This document shows, piece by piece, positions 51,611-61,546 of a stretch of DNA of 64,000 nucleotides (position 1 is its first letter; the number at the start of each line of letters is the position of its first letter). The notes beneath the pieces were generated by a model. The model was not told where the DNA came from. It was given only the letters and a program-made list of their open reading frames with translations, and searched no databases. The position numbers and the translations under genes are program-made. Origin of the DNA: Azospirillum soli. Its GTDB lineage: Bacteria; Pseudomonadota; Alphaproteobacteria; Azospirillales; Azospirillaceae. The stretch is taken from contig NZ_JAGINQ010000009.1 in assembly GCF_017876165.1 (NCBI RefSeq), forward strand, positions 1 through 64,000. The letters are read 5' to 3'.

Positions 51611-52219
51611 TCAACTCTTCGCGGATCGCAACGGCTTGAACAGCGCGTGCAGGGAGCCCGGCACCAGTTCGCCCCGCTCGGTCAGGGAGAAGCGGAAGGC
51701 CGTGACCTCCTGCCCCTCGTGGTCGAGCCGGACGCGCGTGGCGGCGATGGTGGCCGCGCCCGACTCGTGCTCCGCCTTCACGCGGGCGACCACCCGCACC
51801 CAGATCGGAAACACGTTGTCGAGGTTGCGGAACAGGTGGACGTTGACCGTGTACTCGCCGGGTGGAATCCCGCGCGAGAAGGAGGTTTCGAAATTGATCT
51901 CGGTCGGATCGGCGTAGCTGCCCAGATCGTCGCGCAGCAGATTGAAGATCAGGCCCGACTTGTTGGAATAACCGACCGGCACGTCGCCCGGCGCCTGCAC
52001 CCACAAATCCACGTCGGTGCGCAACTTGTCGTCCCAGCGGGCTTCGACGATGACGTTGCCGGGAGGGTCTTCCGACGACGTGCCGGTGCCCTCCTTTCCC
52101 TTGGGATTGATGTGCGGCAGCAGCAGCAGGACCATGCAGATAAAGCCGGCGAGCGCCAGCGTGATCATGTCCCGGAACACCGTGCCGGTGTCGTCGCCCT
52201 CGTGCCAGGGGTCAAACAT
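51611..52219 (-). CDS. single-pass membrane protein with DUF2135-like periplasmic domain
   Basis: A 202-residue protein. A short cytoplasmic tail (1-17) and one transmembrane helix (18-35, MITLALAGFICMVLLLLP) are placed as in ExbD/TolR. Residues 50-190, however, form a beta domain with ARWDDKLRTDVDLWVQAPGD and FSRGIPPGEYTVNVHLFRN, which recalls the DUF2135/YfaP fold, not the ExbD/TolR peptidoglycan-type domain. It overlaps the channel gene by 8 bases and is its likely partner. The combination is unusual and suggests a proton-driven device with a different periplasmic effector. Confidence 0.78.
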   Translation of the reverse strand: MFDPWHEGDDTGTVFRDMITLALAGFICMVLLLLPHINPKGKEGTGTSSEDPPGNVIVEARWDDKLRTDVDLWVQAPGDVPVGYSNKSGLIFNLLRDDLGSYADPTEINFETSFSRGIPPGEYTVNVHLFRNLDNVFPIWVRVVARVKAEHESGAATIAATRVRLDHEGQEVTAFRFSLTERGELVPGSLHALFKPLRSAKS

Positions 52220-52892
52220 GGGCGGCCCCGCCGCTCAACTCGGCGTGCGGACCAGCCTGGGGTCTCGGAATGGGAACGCCGGCCCCGCCTTCGGGACCGT
52301 CACCGTGCGCCGCGTCGATCAGAGCCGCCGCCAGATTGGCGGTTCCCGTCGCCAGCAGCTGGTAGTTGGCGGTGAGCCACAGATTCAGCACCGAGCCGAC
52401 CAGCGTGGTGTAGAGCGCAATGCCCATGCCGTGGATCATCGTGCCGACCATGCCGCCGATGGCCCCGGCGTCCGACGCCTGCCCCGGATTGACGCCGTTC
52501 AGCGCCTCGACGAAGCCGACCACCGTGCCGATCAGGCCCAGCATGACCAGCGCGTTGCCGATCTGGCGGATGAAGATGATGCGCCCGAACAGCCGCAGTT
52601 CCAGCGCGCGGGTGGCGTTGGCGCTGCCCGAGACGGCGATGGCCTGCCGGTAGGCGTCGAGCCGGCCGCCATGCCCGCGCTCGATATGGTCCAATTCGAC
52701 CGTCACCTTTTCGATCCGCCACGCCACGGCGACCAGGGCGGCCAGGAAAAGCAGAAAGATGATGATGCAGATCCGGCTGCTGTCAGCCCGGATGATGGTT
52801 TCGATCCAGCCGTTCATCCACGCCAGCGCAAGGCCCGCCGCGCCGAACAGGTTGATGGCGGCGAAACGGCTCCACAACAGCCATTGGTTCAT
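52212..52892 (-). CDS. MotA/TolQ/ExbB-family proton-channel protein
   Basis: A 226-residue membrane protein. Three to four helices are present, with the family core LGLIGTVVGFVEALNG (about residues 113-128) and MIHGMGIALYTTLVGSVLNL (about 150-169). A long cytoplasmic loop with VTVELDHIERGHGGRLDAYR lies between the second and third helices. Such proteins form pentameric proton channels that energise outer-membrane or motility machines. The ATG at 52892 (MNQWLLWSRF) fits the membrane start. It is the first of three co-transcribed genes. Confidence 0.88.
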   Translation of the reverse strand: MNQWLLWSRFAAINLFGAAGLALAWMNGWIETIIRADSSRICIIIFLLFLAALVAVAWRIEKVTVELDHIERGHGGRLDAYRQAIAVSGSANATRALELRLFGRIIFIRQIGNALVMLGLIGTVVGFVEALNGVNPGQASDAGAIGGMVGTMIHGMGIALYTTLVGSVLNLWLTANYQLLATGTANLAAALIDAAHGDGPEGGAGVPIPRPQAGPHAELSGGAAHV

Positions 52893-53079
52893 CGGCGCAC
52901 CCTGCCGGAATTGCACGGTTACGGAGCCGTGTGACGTTGGCCCGTCCAGCAATGAACCCCGGCCCCTCGGCAAGAGTTCCACGCGCACGCGGTGCCTTTA
53001 CGGGCATTTCCCATGGAACTTTCGGACAGGTATCCGGTTCTTTGCGCGGTCCCAGCGATGCGACATGAGGGAGGGAGTC

Positions 53080-53511
53080 ATGCAGATCCGGGAAATCATG
53101 ACCCGGCAGGTCGAGCTTGTGAACCCGAACACTCCGTTGAAGGAAGCGGCACGCATGATGCGCGACGCCGACATCGGCTTCCTGCCGGTCGGTGAGAACG
53201 ACCGCTTGGTCGGCACCCTGACCGACCGCGACATCGCCATCCGGGCTGTGGCGGAGGGCAAGGATCCGAACAACGCGAAGGTGGCCGACGCGATGACGCC
53301 GGAAATCGCCTACGCCTTCGAGGATCAGGACAGCAGCGAAGCCGCGCAGATCATGGCCGAGAAGAAGATCCGCCGCCTGCCGATCATGAGCCGCGAAAAG
53401 CGCCTCGTCGGCGTTCTGGCCATTGGCGACCTCGCCACCAAGACCGGGGACGACGATGTGGTCGGCCAGACCGTCCAGGATGTGAGCGAACCCGGCAAGG
53501 GCCGCCGGTAA
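53080..53511 (+). CDS. CBS-domain pair protein
   Basis: A 143-residue protein made of two CBS motifs (about 5-60 and 70-128). Signatures include MTRQVELVNPNTPLKEAARM, LPVGENDRLVGTLTDRDI and RRLPIMSREKRLVGVLAIGD. Pairs like this bind adenosine nucleotides and regulate other proteins. GAGGGAG precedes the ATG. It ends at a strong bidirectional terminator shared with the second hemerythrin gene. The divergent channel operon shares its upstream region. Confidence 0.95.
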   Translation: MQIREIMTRQVELVNPNTPLKEAARMMRDADIGFLPVGENDRLVGTLTDRDIAIRAVAEGKDPNNAKVADAMTPEIAYAFEDQDSSEAAQIMAEKKIRRLPIMSREKRLVGVLAIGDLATKTGDDDVVGQTVQDVSEPGKGRR

Positions 53512-53524
53512 GCAAAAGGCAGAC

Positions 53525-53564
53525 AAAACGCCCCTCCCCGTCTTCAAATGGGAGGGGCGTTTTT
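53525..53564. terminator. strong bidirectional intrinsic terminator
   Basis: The 14-bp perfect stem AAAACGCCCCTCCC / GGGAGGGGCGTTTT (53525-53538 and 53550-53563) with an 11-base loop has runs of A and T at both ends, so it works for both the CBS gene and the convergent hemerythrin gene. Confidence 0.92.
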
Positions 53565-53575
53565 ATGCCCGCGTC

Positions 53576-53986
53576 TTACTTGATACCCTTGGAGTTCAGG
53601 AACGGGCCGTACTTCTTGTCCGTGCCCTGGATGTGCTTCACCAGCCAGTTCTTCAGGAAGTTCATGACCTCCATGCTGAGCGTGGCCGTGGCGCCGGCAT
53701 GGTACTTCTTCTGGACTTCGATCACCTGCTTGGCGAGCGCATCGTGCTCGGCCTTGTGCTGAGCGTAGTCGCCATAGCCGTGCTGCTGAAAATAGCGCTC
53801 CTCGTTGGCGAAGTGCGTCTTGGTGTAGGCGATCAGCCCGTCCAGGATCTTGCCCAGCGCTTCCTTGCCGTGCCCGCCCTGCACCGCGTCGAACAACTCG
53901 TTGACCATGGCGACGAGCTTCTTGTGCTCGTTGTCAAACTGCGTCACGCCGACGCTCAGCTTGTCGTTCCACTCCATCAGCGGCAT
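53576..53986 (-). CDS. bacteriohemerythrin (second copy)
   Basis: A 136-residue hemerythrin with a complete di-iron site: His21, His58, Glu62, His77, His81, His118 and Asp123, the same numbers as in the protein at 38418. The core sequence LSVGVTQFDNEHKKLVAMVN and HIQGTDKKYGPF is classical. It binds O2 in the cytoplasm. The ATG at 53986 (MPLMEWND) has AAGGAAAAC upstream. It is a single-gene unit. The two copies differ outside the ligands, so they are diverged paralogues. Confidence 0.96.
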   Translation of the reverse strand: MPLMEWNDKLSVGVTQFDNEHKKLVAMVNELFDAVQGGHGKEALGKILDGLIAYTKTHFANEERYFQQHGYGDYAQHKAEHDALAKQVIEVQKKYHAGATATLSMEVMNFLKNWLVKHIQGTDKKYGPFLNSKGIK

Positions 53987-54212
53987 TTTTGTTTTCCTTT
54001 CTCGCAACGAGAAGAAAATTACGTCCTGGCGGGTAAAAAACCCCTGCTTTTGCAAAGGTTACGCGCTTTGCCGCTTGGATTCAACGGGTGGTAGGTCCGA
54101 AGGAGCATGCTGGGGGCGCGGCACCGCGTCGCTGGCAATATTTCTTCTTTTCCGCACACTCGTTTACAAATTATTCACCTGAAGATGAAGAAAATTTCTC
54201 ACAACGCAATCT

Positions 54213-55073
54213 TTGGCGGTGGAGGTGACGGTGGAGGTCAAGGCGTATGAACCGGTCACTCTCCCGGTGACCAGCAAAATCACGATATCGAACCCGGCTG
54301 CGGCTGTTGTCGGCACGGCTCCCCACACCGACGGCGACACCGTGACCCTGTCGGACCGGGCCCGCCGCCTGCTGACCGAGGCCCCCGCACCGTCACAGGA
54401 AGACCTCGACCGTCTCGCCAAGCGCATCGCCGAACCGGTCCGACTGACCCGAGAGCCGGATCTTGCCAGCCTCGGCGAAGGGCTAAAGGGCGACTACAAC
54501 GCGCGCTTCACCGGCTTCGTGCGCAAACTCCTGGGCCTTTCGGAGGACGAAGGCGTCACGCTTACCGGCGCCGTTGCCGGGATGCTGAAGAACCTGGCCG
54601 CCAAGGCCGGGATCGAGCCCCCAGAGGGCGAGGAGCTCAAGGAGGAGGACACCGGCGGCGTCTCGATGATCGAGATCCACTTCTCCGACCGCAAGGGTGG
54701 CGGGTCCGCTCAGATCATGATCGACGAGGAGATGCTTTCCGCCCTCGCGGACGAGGCGTCAGCCCTGAATCCGTACACGTCGCAGCGCCGCACCGTGAAC
54801 CTGACCAAGCCCGAGAACGTCGAGCAGCGCAGCCGCGCGCAAGGCCTGAAGGATGCGTTGCGCGAAGGGCCGTTCGGCGACTTCTGGGTGGAGAAGCCGC
54901 ACAAGAGCATGGCCTCGCCGACCGCACAATCCGTGTACGCCGTTGCGGACGGCGATGGCGGCGAGAAGCCGCTGTTCCTCATGCAGACGGAACACCAGAA
55001 CGCCTTTGTCCGCGACAAGGCCGGTGACGTGTTCCAGCGGCTCGCCAGGGCGCTGTCCGGGGCCCTGACCTGA
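54213..55073 (+). CDS. hypothetical protein, about 286 aa
   Basis: A long soluble protein with helices at LSDRARRLLTEAP and LTGAVAGMLKNLAAKAGIEP, a beta part MIEIHFSDRKGGGSAQIMID and a charged C-terminal half containing RRTVNLTKPENVEQRS. No known motif is seen. The start is unclear: a TTG at 54213 or one of several GTG codons shortly after it, since no early ATG exists and GGTGGAGG lies among them. It may be a structural or cytoplasmic stress protein. A hairpin terminator follows. Confidence 0.7.
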   Translation: MAVEVTVEVKAYEPVTLPVTSKITISNPAAAVVGTAPHTDGDTVTLSDRARRLLTEAPAPSQEDLDRLAKRIAEPVRLTREPDLASLGEGLKGDYNARFTGFVRKLLGLSEDEGVTLTGAVAGMLKNLAAKAGIEPPEGEELKEEDTGGVSMIEIHFSDRKGGGSAQIMIDEEMLSALADEASALNPYTSQRRTVNLTKPENVEQRSRAQGLKDALREGPFGDFWVEKPHKSMASPTAQSVYAVADGDGGEKPLFLMQTEHQNAFVRDKAGDVFQRLARALSGALT

Positions 55074-55087
55074 CGGAACGTCCTGAG

Positions 55088-55136
55088 ATGATGGAACCAT
55101 AACGCCCTCCCCCTGTTGGAAGGGCGTTTCCATCAT
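55088..55136 (+). terminator. extended hairpin after hypothetical gene
   Basis: The inner stem AACGCCCT / AGGGCGTT (55101-55108 and 55121-55128) is extended by an outer stem ATGATGGAA / TTCCATCAT. It ends in TTTTA just before the DUF3072 gene. Confidence 0.78.
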
Positions 55137-55150
55137 TTTAGGAACAAATC

Positions 55151-55378
55151 ATGAACAAGGATCAGCATCCCAATCCGAAGACCGGCGACGATGTGTCCAA
55201 CCGCAACAAGGACCCGAACGACTGGACCACCGGCGACGAGCCGATGACCGGCGCCCAGGCATCCTACCTGAAGACGCTCAGCGAAGAGGCCGGCGAGACA
55301 TTCGACGACAGCCTCAGCAAGGCCGAAGCGTCCAAGCGGATCGACGCTCTTCAGGACAAGACCGGCCGCGGCAAGTGA
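55151..55378 (+). CDS. DUF3072 small protein
   Basis: A 75-residue hydrophilic protein of the DUF3072 family. The signature EPMTGAQASYLKTLSEEAGE (about residues 30-49) and KAEASKRIDALQDKTGRG near the end are almost invariant in the family. The first 28 residues are rich in Asn, Asp and Lys and look disordered. It is often linked to desiccation or general stress in soil bacteria; the biochemical role is unknown. It begins directly after a terminator, so it has its own promoter. Confidence 0.93.
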   Translation: MNKDQHPNPKTGDDVSNRNKDPNDWTTGDEPMTGAQASYLKTLSEEAGETFDDSLSKAEASKRIDALQDKTGRGK

Positions 55379-55411
55379 ACGGCGGCGCGGCCTTTCCCGA
55401 CTGGCCCTGCC

Positions 55412-56412
<1,001 letters not shown>

Positions 56413-56416
<4 letters not shown>

Positions 56417-57405
56417 CGCAAGGCCTCCTCGACGCCCACGGGGCCATCGGGAAGAGGATAGAAGCAGCGCGCCCTGCCGGCATCGACGTCGAACAGCGCC
56501 GGCCGCTCGATGCGGCAGCGCTCCGTAGCGAAGCGGCAGCGCGGGTTGAACAGGCAGCCCTGCGGCCGGTCGGAGATGCCGGGCACCACGCCGGGGATCG
56601 TCGGCAGCCGCCGCTTGCCCAGCGCCCGCTCGGGCAGCGCGTCCAGCAGCGCGCCCGTGTACGGGTGGCGCGGCGCCTTGAACAGGTCGGCCACGGGGCG
56701 CGTTTCCGCCACCTGCCCCGCGTACATCACCACCACGCGCTGCGCCGTCTCCGCCACCACGCCCATGTCGTGGGTGATGAGGATCAGCGCCATGCCCCGC
56801 TCCTTCTGGAGGCGGACCAACAGGTCGAGGATCTGCTTCTGGATGGTCACGTCCAGCGCCGTCGTCGGCTCGTCGGCGACCAGCAGGCGCGGGTTGCAGG
56901 CGATGGCGATGGCGATCATCACGCGCTGGTTCATGCCGCCGGAGAGCTGGTGCGGGAAGGCCGACAGGCGGCTTTCCGGGGCGGGGATGCCGACCTGCTC
57001 CAGCAGTTCGATGGCGCGGTTGCGCAGCGCCTTGCCCGACAACCCCTCATGCACCTTCAGCGTTTCCATGATCTGGAAGCCGACGGTGAAGCAGGGATTC
57101 AGGCTGGTCATCGGCTCCTGGAAGACCATGGCGACGTCCTTGCCGGTGATCTTCCGCCGCGCCGACGGGTTCAGCGTCAGCAGGTCCGTTCCGGCGAAGC
57201 TCATCCGGTCGGCGACGACCTTGCCGTTGGAGCCCAGCAGGCCCATGACGGCCAGCGAGGTCACCGATTTGCCGGAGCCGGACTCGCCGACGATGCCGAC
57301 CACCTCGCCCTCGTCCACGGTGAGGTCGATCCCGTCCACCGCGCGGAAGGTGCCGGCGCGGGTGGTGAACTCGACGGACAGGTTTTTGATGTCGAGAAGA
57401 GGCAT
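56413..57405 (-). CDS. dppD: dipeptide ABC transporter ATP-binding protein DppD
   Basis: A 330-residue ATPase with Walker A GESGSGKS, signature LSGGMNQR and Walker B LLVADEP, plus the C-terminal cysteine motif [14 protein letters not shown]. The ATG at 57405 ([13 protein letters not shown]) follows the dppC stop by 8 bases; longer readings would overlap dppC. It works as a heterodimer with DppF. Confidence 0.96.
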
Positions 57406-57413
57406 GATGCGGA

Positions 57414-58328
57414 TCAGCGTTTCAGCTTGGGGTCGAGCGCGTCGCGCAAGCCGTCGCCCAGCAGGTTGAAGGCCAGCACCGTGACCAGGATGGCGACGCC
57501 GGGCCAGGTGACGACCCAAGGCGCGCGCTGGAGGAACTGGAGCGAGGAGGCCAGCATGGTGCCCCATTCCGGCGTCGGCGGCTGCGCGCCGAGGCCGAGG
57601 AAGCCCAGCGCCGCCGCGTCCAGGATGGCGGTGGAAAAGCCCAGCGTCGCCTGCACAATCAGCGGTGCCACGCAGTTCGGCAGGATCACCACCAGCATCA
57701 GCCGCAGCGGCCCCGCCCCGGCGACGCGTGAGGCGATGACGTAGTCCTTGTTCGTCTCCGCCATCACCGCCGCGCGGGTCAGTCGGGCGTAGTGCGGGAT
57801 CACCACGATGGACACGGCCAGCATGGCGTTGACCAGCCCCGGCCCGAGGATGGCGGCCACCACAACGGCCAGCAACAGGCTGGGCAGCGACAGCAGGATG
57901 TCCATGAAGCGCATGGTCAGCACATCGACCATCCCGCCGAAGAATCCGGCGACCATGCCCAGCGCCAGACCGACCGCCAGCGACAGCGTCACCACGATCA
58001 GGCCGATCATCATCGACAGCCGCGCGCCGTAAACCAGGCGGGACAGCATGTCGCGCCCGATGTCGTCGGTGCCCAGGACAAAGCGCCAGCTTCCCCCGTC
58101 CTGCCAGACCGGCGGGACGAGAATCGCCTCGCGGTACTGGATGTTGGGGTCGTGCGGGGCGACCACGTTGGCGAACAGCGCCACGAAGGCGATCAGCAGG
58201 ATCACCGCCAGACCGATCATGGCCCCGGTGTTCTGCCGGAAATGGTACCAGAACTCGACCAGCGGGTGCGGCGGCTGGGAGGTCGGGACGGTGGCGGCGA
58301 TCGCCGTATCCTTGACTTCGGTCGTCAT
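57414..58328 (-). CDS. dppC: dipeptide ABC transporter permease DppC
   Basis: A 304-residue permease with about six helices. The N-terminal DppC domain ([17 protein letters not shown]) and the EAA-type loop ([20 protein letters not shown]) for ATPase contact are visible. The C-terminal [18 protein letters not shown] is typical of the family. It forms the channel with DppB. It is 9 bases downstream of dppB. Confidence 0.96.
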   Translation of the reverse strand: MTTEVKDTAIAATVPTSQPPHPLVEFWYHFRQNTGAMIGLAVILLIAFVALFANVVAPHDPNIQYREAILVPPVWQDGGSWRFVLGTDDIGRDMLSRLVYGARLSMMIGLIVVTLSLAVGLALGMVAGFFGGMVDVLTMRFMDILLSLPSLLLAVVVAAILGPGLVNAMLAVSIVVIPHYARLTRAAVMAETNKDYVIASRVAGAGPLRLMLVVILPNCVAPLIVQATLGFSTAILDAAALGFLGLGAQPPTPEWGTMLASSLQFLQRAPWVVTWPGVAILVTVLAFNLLGDGLRDALDPKLKR

Positions 58329-58337
58329 CGTCTCACC

Positions 58338-59348
58338 TCACCGCGAATGCCGGATGCGGGGGTTCAGGACCCCATACAGAACGTCCACCAGCAGGTTCAC
58401 GGCCATGACCGTGGTCGCGATCAGCAGAACGCCGCCCTGCAACGCCGGATAGTCGCGGCGGTTGATGCTCTCGATCAGCCACTTGCCGACGCCGGGCCAG
58501 GAAAAGATCGTCTCGGTCAGGATCGCGCCGCCCAGCAGCGTGCCGACCTGAAGGCCAATCACCGTCACCACGGGGATCAGCGCGTTGCGCAGCGCGTGCA
58601 GGCCGATGACCCGCTTGCTCGCCAGCCCCTTCGCCTTCGCCGTGCGGATATAGTCCTCGCCCAGCACCTCCAGCATGGCCGAGCGCGTCATGCGCGCCAC
58701 CACGGCCAGGGGCACCGTGCCCAGCACGATCATCGGCAGAACCAGATGGTGCAGCGCCGACCAGAAAGCCTCGTACTCGCCGGCCAGCAGCGTGTCGATC
58801 AGCATGAAACCGGTCACCGGCTCCACGTAATGCAGCAGGTCCAGGCGCCCGGACACCGGCGTCCAGCCGAGCCCGACCGAGAAGAACAGGATCAGCAGCA
58901 GGCCCCACCAGAAGATCGGCATCGAATAGCCGGTCAGGCTGATGCCCATCACGCCATGGTCGAAGATCGACCCGCGCTTGACCGCCGCGATGATGCCGGC
59001 CGGCAGGCCGACCAGCGTGGCGAACAGCATCGCCGCCACGGCCAGTTCGATGGTGGCCGGGAACAGCGTGAAGAATTCGGAGATCACCGGGTTCCGGGTC
59101 ACCAGCGACAGGCCGAGGTCACCGGTCAGCACCCCACCGATGTAGTCCAGGAACTGCTGCCACAGGGGCAGGTCGAGCCCCAGCTCTCGGCGCAGCTGCT
59201 CCAGGCGTTCGGGCGGAATGCCGCGTTCGCCCACGCGCACCTCGATGGGGTCGCCGGGCACCAGCCGGATCAAAAGAAAGGTCAGAAAGGTGACGCCGAG
59301 GAAGGTCGGGATCACCAAGCTCACCCGCGTCAGGATGAAGCGAAGCAT
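58338..59348 (-). CDS. dppB: dipeptide ABC transporter permease DppB
   Basis: A 336-residue permease. It starts with the standard MLRFILTRVSLVIPTFLGVT and carries RLVPGDPIEVRVGERG and the GLASKRVIGLHALRNALIPV coupling loop before the last helices. It makes the translocation pore with DppC. It follows dppA after a 133-base gap that contains a strong hairpin. Confidence 0.96.
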   Translation of the reverse strand: MLRFILTRVSLVIPTFLGVTFLTFLLIRLVPGDPIEVRVGERGIPPERLEQLRRELGLDLPLWQQFLDYIGGVLTGDLGLSLVTRNPVISEFFTLFPATIELAVAAMLFATLVGLPAGIIAAVKRGSIFDHGVMGISLTGYSMPIFWWGLLLILFFSVGLGWTPVSGRLDLLHYVEPVTGFMLIDTLLAGEYEAFWSALHHLVLPMIVLGTVPLAVVARMTRSAMLEVLGEDYIRTAKAKGLASKRVIGLHALRNALIPVVTVIGLQVGTLLGGAILTETIFSWPGVGKWLIESINRRDYPALQGGVLLIATTVMAVNLLVDVLYGVLNPRIRHSR

Positions 59349-59377
59349 CGGATCGTCACCGGGGGTCGTAACGAAAG

Positions 59378-59399
59378 CAAGGGGGCACCAGCCCCCTTG
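59378..59399 (-). terminator. hairpin between dppA and dppB
   Basis: CAAGGGGGC (59378-59386) pairs perfectly with GCCCCCTTG (59391-59399) around a 4-base loop. In this position it would stop part of the transcripts or stabilise the dppA mRNA 3' end, so that dppA is made in excess of dppBCDF. Confidence 0.72.
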
Positions 59400-59481
59400 G
59401 TCATCCCTAACCTATAGGTATAGGGAAGCCGGGGGTTTAATCCTCCGGCCACCCCTTTGTAAAGCCGTTCCTCGTGTGGAC

Positions 59482-61083
59482 TTATTGTTTCAAGTCCACG
59501 CCATGGAAACGATGCACACCGAACGGGTCCATCTTGTAATCGACCACATTCTTGCTCAGCGCCATGTGCTGGATCGAATGGCCGATGGTGAACCAGGGCG
59601 CCTCCTCCTTGAAGATCACCTGCGCCTGCTCGTACAGCTTGGTGCGCGCGGCGATGTCCGTGGTGCGCTTGGCCTGGAGCACGAGGTCGTCATACTCCTT
59701 GTTGCACCACTTGGCGATGTTCGAACCGCCCACGCGCGCCGCCTCGCAGCCCAGCAGGACGTGCAGGAAGTTGTCCGGATCGCCGTTGTCGCCGGTCCAG
59801 CCCAGCATGCCCATCTGGTGCTCGCCAGCCTGCAGGCGCTTGCGGTACTCGCCCCACTCGTACTGCACGACCTTGGCCTTGATGCCGACCTTGGCAAGAT
59901 CGGCCTGCATCATCTCGGCCATGCGCTTGGCGTTGGGGTTGTAGGGGCGCTGCACCGGCATGGCCCACAGGTCGGTCTCGAAGCCGTTCGGATAGCCGGC
60001 CTCGGCCAGCAGCTTCTTCGCGCGCTCCTGATCGAAGGGGTAGTCTTCGATGTTGTTGTTGTACGACCACATGGTCGGCGGGATCGGGTTCTTCGCCGGA
60101 ACACCGGAGCCCTGATAGACCGCGTCCACGATGGCCTTCTTGTCGATGGCCATGTTCAGCGCGCGGCGCACCCGCACGTCGTCGAACGGCTTCTTGCCGA
60201 CGTTGAAGGCGAGGTAGCCGACGTTCAGGCCCTCCTGCTCCATCATCGTGATGTTGGGGTCCTTCTTCATCGCCTCCAGGTCGGCCGGATTCGGGTACGG
60301 CACCACGTGGCACTCGCCGGCCTTCAGCTTGGCGTAGCGCACGGCCGCGTCCGGCGTGATGGCGAAGACGAGGTTGTCGAGCGGCTGCCGGCCGCCCCAA
60401 TACTGCTCGAACGCCTTGTAGCGGATGACCGCGTCCTTCTGATAGGCGACGAACTGGAACGGGCCGGTGCCGATCGGGGCTTGGTCGATCCGGTCGATCT
60501 GGTTCTTCTTCTGCAGGAAGTCCGCGTATTCCGCCGACTGGATGATCGCGAAGGGCATCGCCAGGTTGGCGATGAAGGGCGCCTCGACCTTGTTCAACGT
60601 GAACTTGACCGTGAGGTCGTCGACCTTCTCGATCGACTTCAGCAAGTCGGGCATCGCCATGTCGTTGAAGTAGTCATAGGCGCCGCCGGACACCTTGTGG
60701 AAGGGGTGATCCTTCTTCCACTGGCGGTTGAACGACCACAGGATGTCGTCGGCGTTGAACTCGCGCGTCGGCTTGAAGTCGTTGTTGCTGTGCCACTTCA
60801 CGCCCTTGCGGAGCTTGAAGGTGTAGACGAGGCCGTCGTCCGACACCGTCCAGGATTCGGCAAGGCCGGGGATGACCTTGGTGCCGCCGCGCTCGAACTG
60901 AACGAGGTTGTTGTACACCGGCAGGCCCACGTCGAAGCTGGTGCCGGTGGTGTTCACCATCGGATTGAAGTTTTCGGGGCTGCCCTCGGAGCAATAGACG
61001 AGGGTCTTCGCCGCCTGTGCCGGCGCCGCAAACGCGAGCGCGGCGGCAACGCCAAGCCCGGCACCCAGCAGGATGCGCTTCAT
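59482..61083 (-). CDS. dppA: dipeptide-binding protein DppA
   Basis: A 533-residue periplasmic substrate-binding protein of family 5. The Sec signal peptide covers residues 1-25 (MKRILLGAGLG to AQAA). Family stretches follow: KTLVYCSEGSPENFNPM, LVYTFKLRKGVKWHSN and FQFVAYQKDAVIRYKAF. It captures dipeptides for DppBCDF. The ATG at 61083 is the first codon of the signal peptide and has GGGAGG shortly upstream. Confidence 0.96.
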   Translation of the reverse strand: MKRILLGAGLGVAAALAFAAPAQAAKTLVYCSEGSPENFNPMVNTTGTSFDVGLPVYNNLVQFERGGTKVIPGLAESWTVSDDGLVYTFKLRKGVKWHSNNDFKPTREFNADDILWSFNRQWKKDHPFHKVSGGAYDYFNDMAMPDLLKSIEKVDDLTVKFTLNKVEAPFIANLAMPFAIIQSAEYADFLQKKNQIDRIDQAPIGTGPFQFVAYQKDAVIRYKAFEQYWGGRQPLDNLVFAITPDAAVRYAKLKAGECHVVPYPNPADLEAMKKDPNITMMEQEGLNVGYLAFNVGKKPFDDVRVRRALNMAIDKKAIVDAVYQGSGVPAKNPIPPTMWSYNNNIEDYPFDQERAKKLLAEAGYPNGFETDLWAMPVQRPYNPNAKRMAEMMQADLAKVGIKAKVVQYEWGEYRKRLQAGEHQMGMLGWTGDNGDPDNFLHVLLGCEAARVGGSNIAKWCNKEYDDLVLQAKRTTDIAARTKLYEQAQVIFKEEAPWFTIGHSIQHMALSKNVVDYKMDPFGVHRFHGVDLKQ

Positions 61084-61546
61084 TCTTCTAGCCTCCCGTG
61101 TTCGATCGAAAGGGCGCCGGTTTCTACGGTCGCCCTTTGTGGTCTCTAAGGTCATTTGGCGCGCGGCCGATTTCGCTGTCAACACGCAAGCCAGCCTAGC
61201 CCTTGCGGGCGTTGCCATGCCTTTCGTCCCAGCTGGTATCTCAACCGCAGGCCGATTTCCACAGATCCTTAGTATTCGTAGAATAGCAGCGAATCCGGCC
61301 ATTTCAGGGCGGACGGCGCGTCAACCTCGACACGGGTCCGCACGCGCTTCCGCCATGATCGATCACCGCCCGGATCGGGGGATCCGACGCCGACGGATCG
61401 CGACTCCGGCGGCGCGCTATCCACTCCGCAGCCATCCCACATCCTCAACCTGCGCAAGCCTGTCCTGAGCATGGGGTGGACGGGTAAATCTGGAAGCGGT
61501 GGGCATAGCGCACTATGGTGCGCCGGCTTCTGCCCACGGGATTTCG
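61084..61546. other. 463-base divergent promoter region of dpp operon and EamA gene
   Basis: No gene with coding character is visible. The dppA-proximal side (about 61108-61135) can form a 7-bp hairpin, AAGGGCG / CGCCCTT, in the dpp leader. I see no recognisable riboswitch or operator beyond that. Confidence 0.55.

Noticed and set aside
57792-61149. long plus-strand open frames opposite dppA, dppB and dppC
   Set aside because: The minus-strand dpp genes are unmistakable; the opposite frames show only mirrored composition.
61073-61468. 131-codon plus-strand frame in the dpp promoter gap
   Set aside because: Arg/Ser/Ala-rich with no coding signature; it begins inside the dppA start region and has no Shine-Dalgarno.
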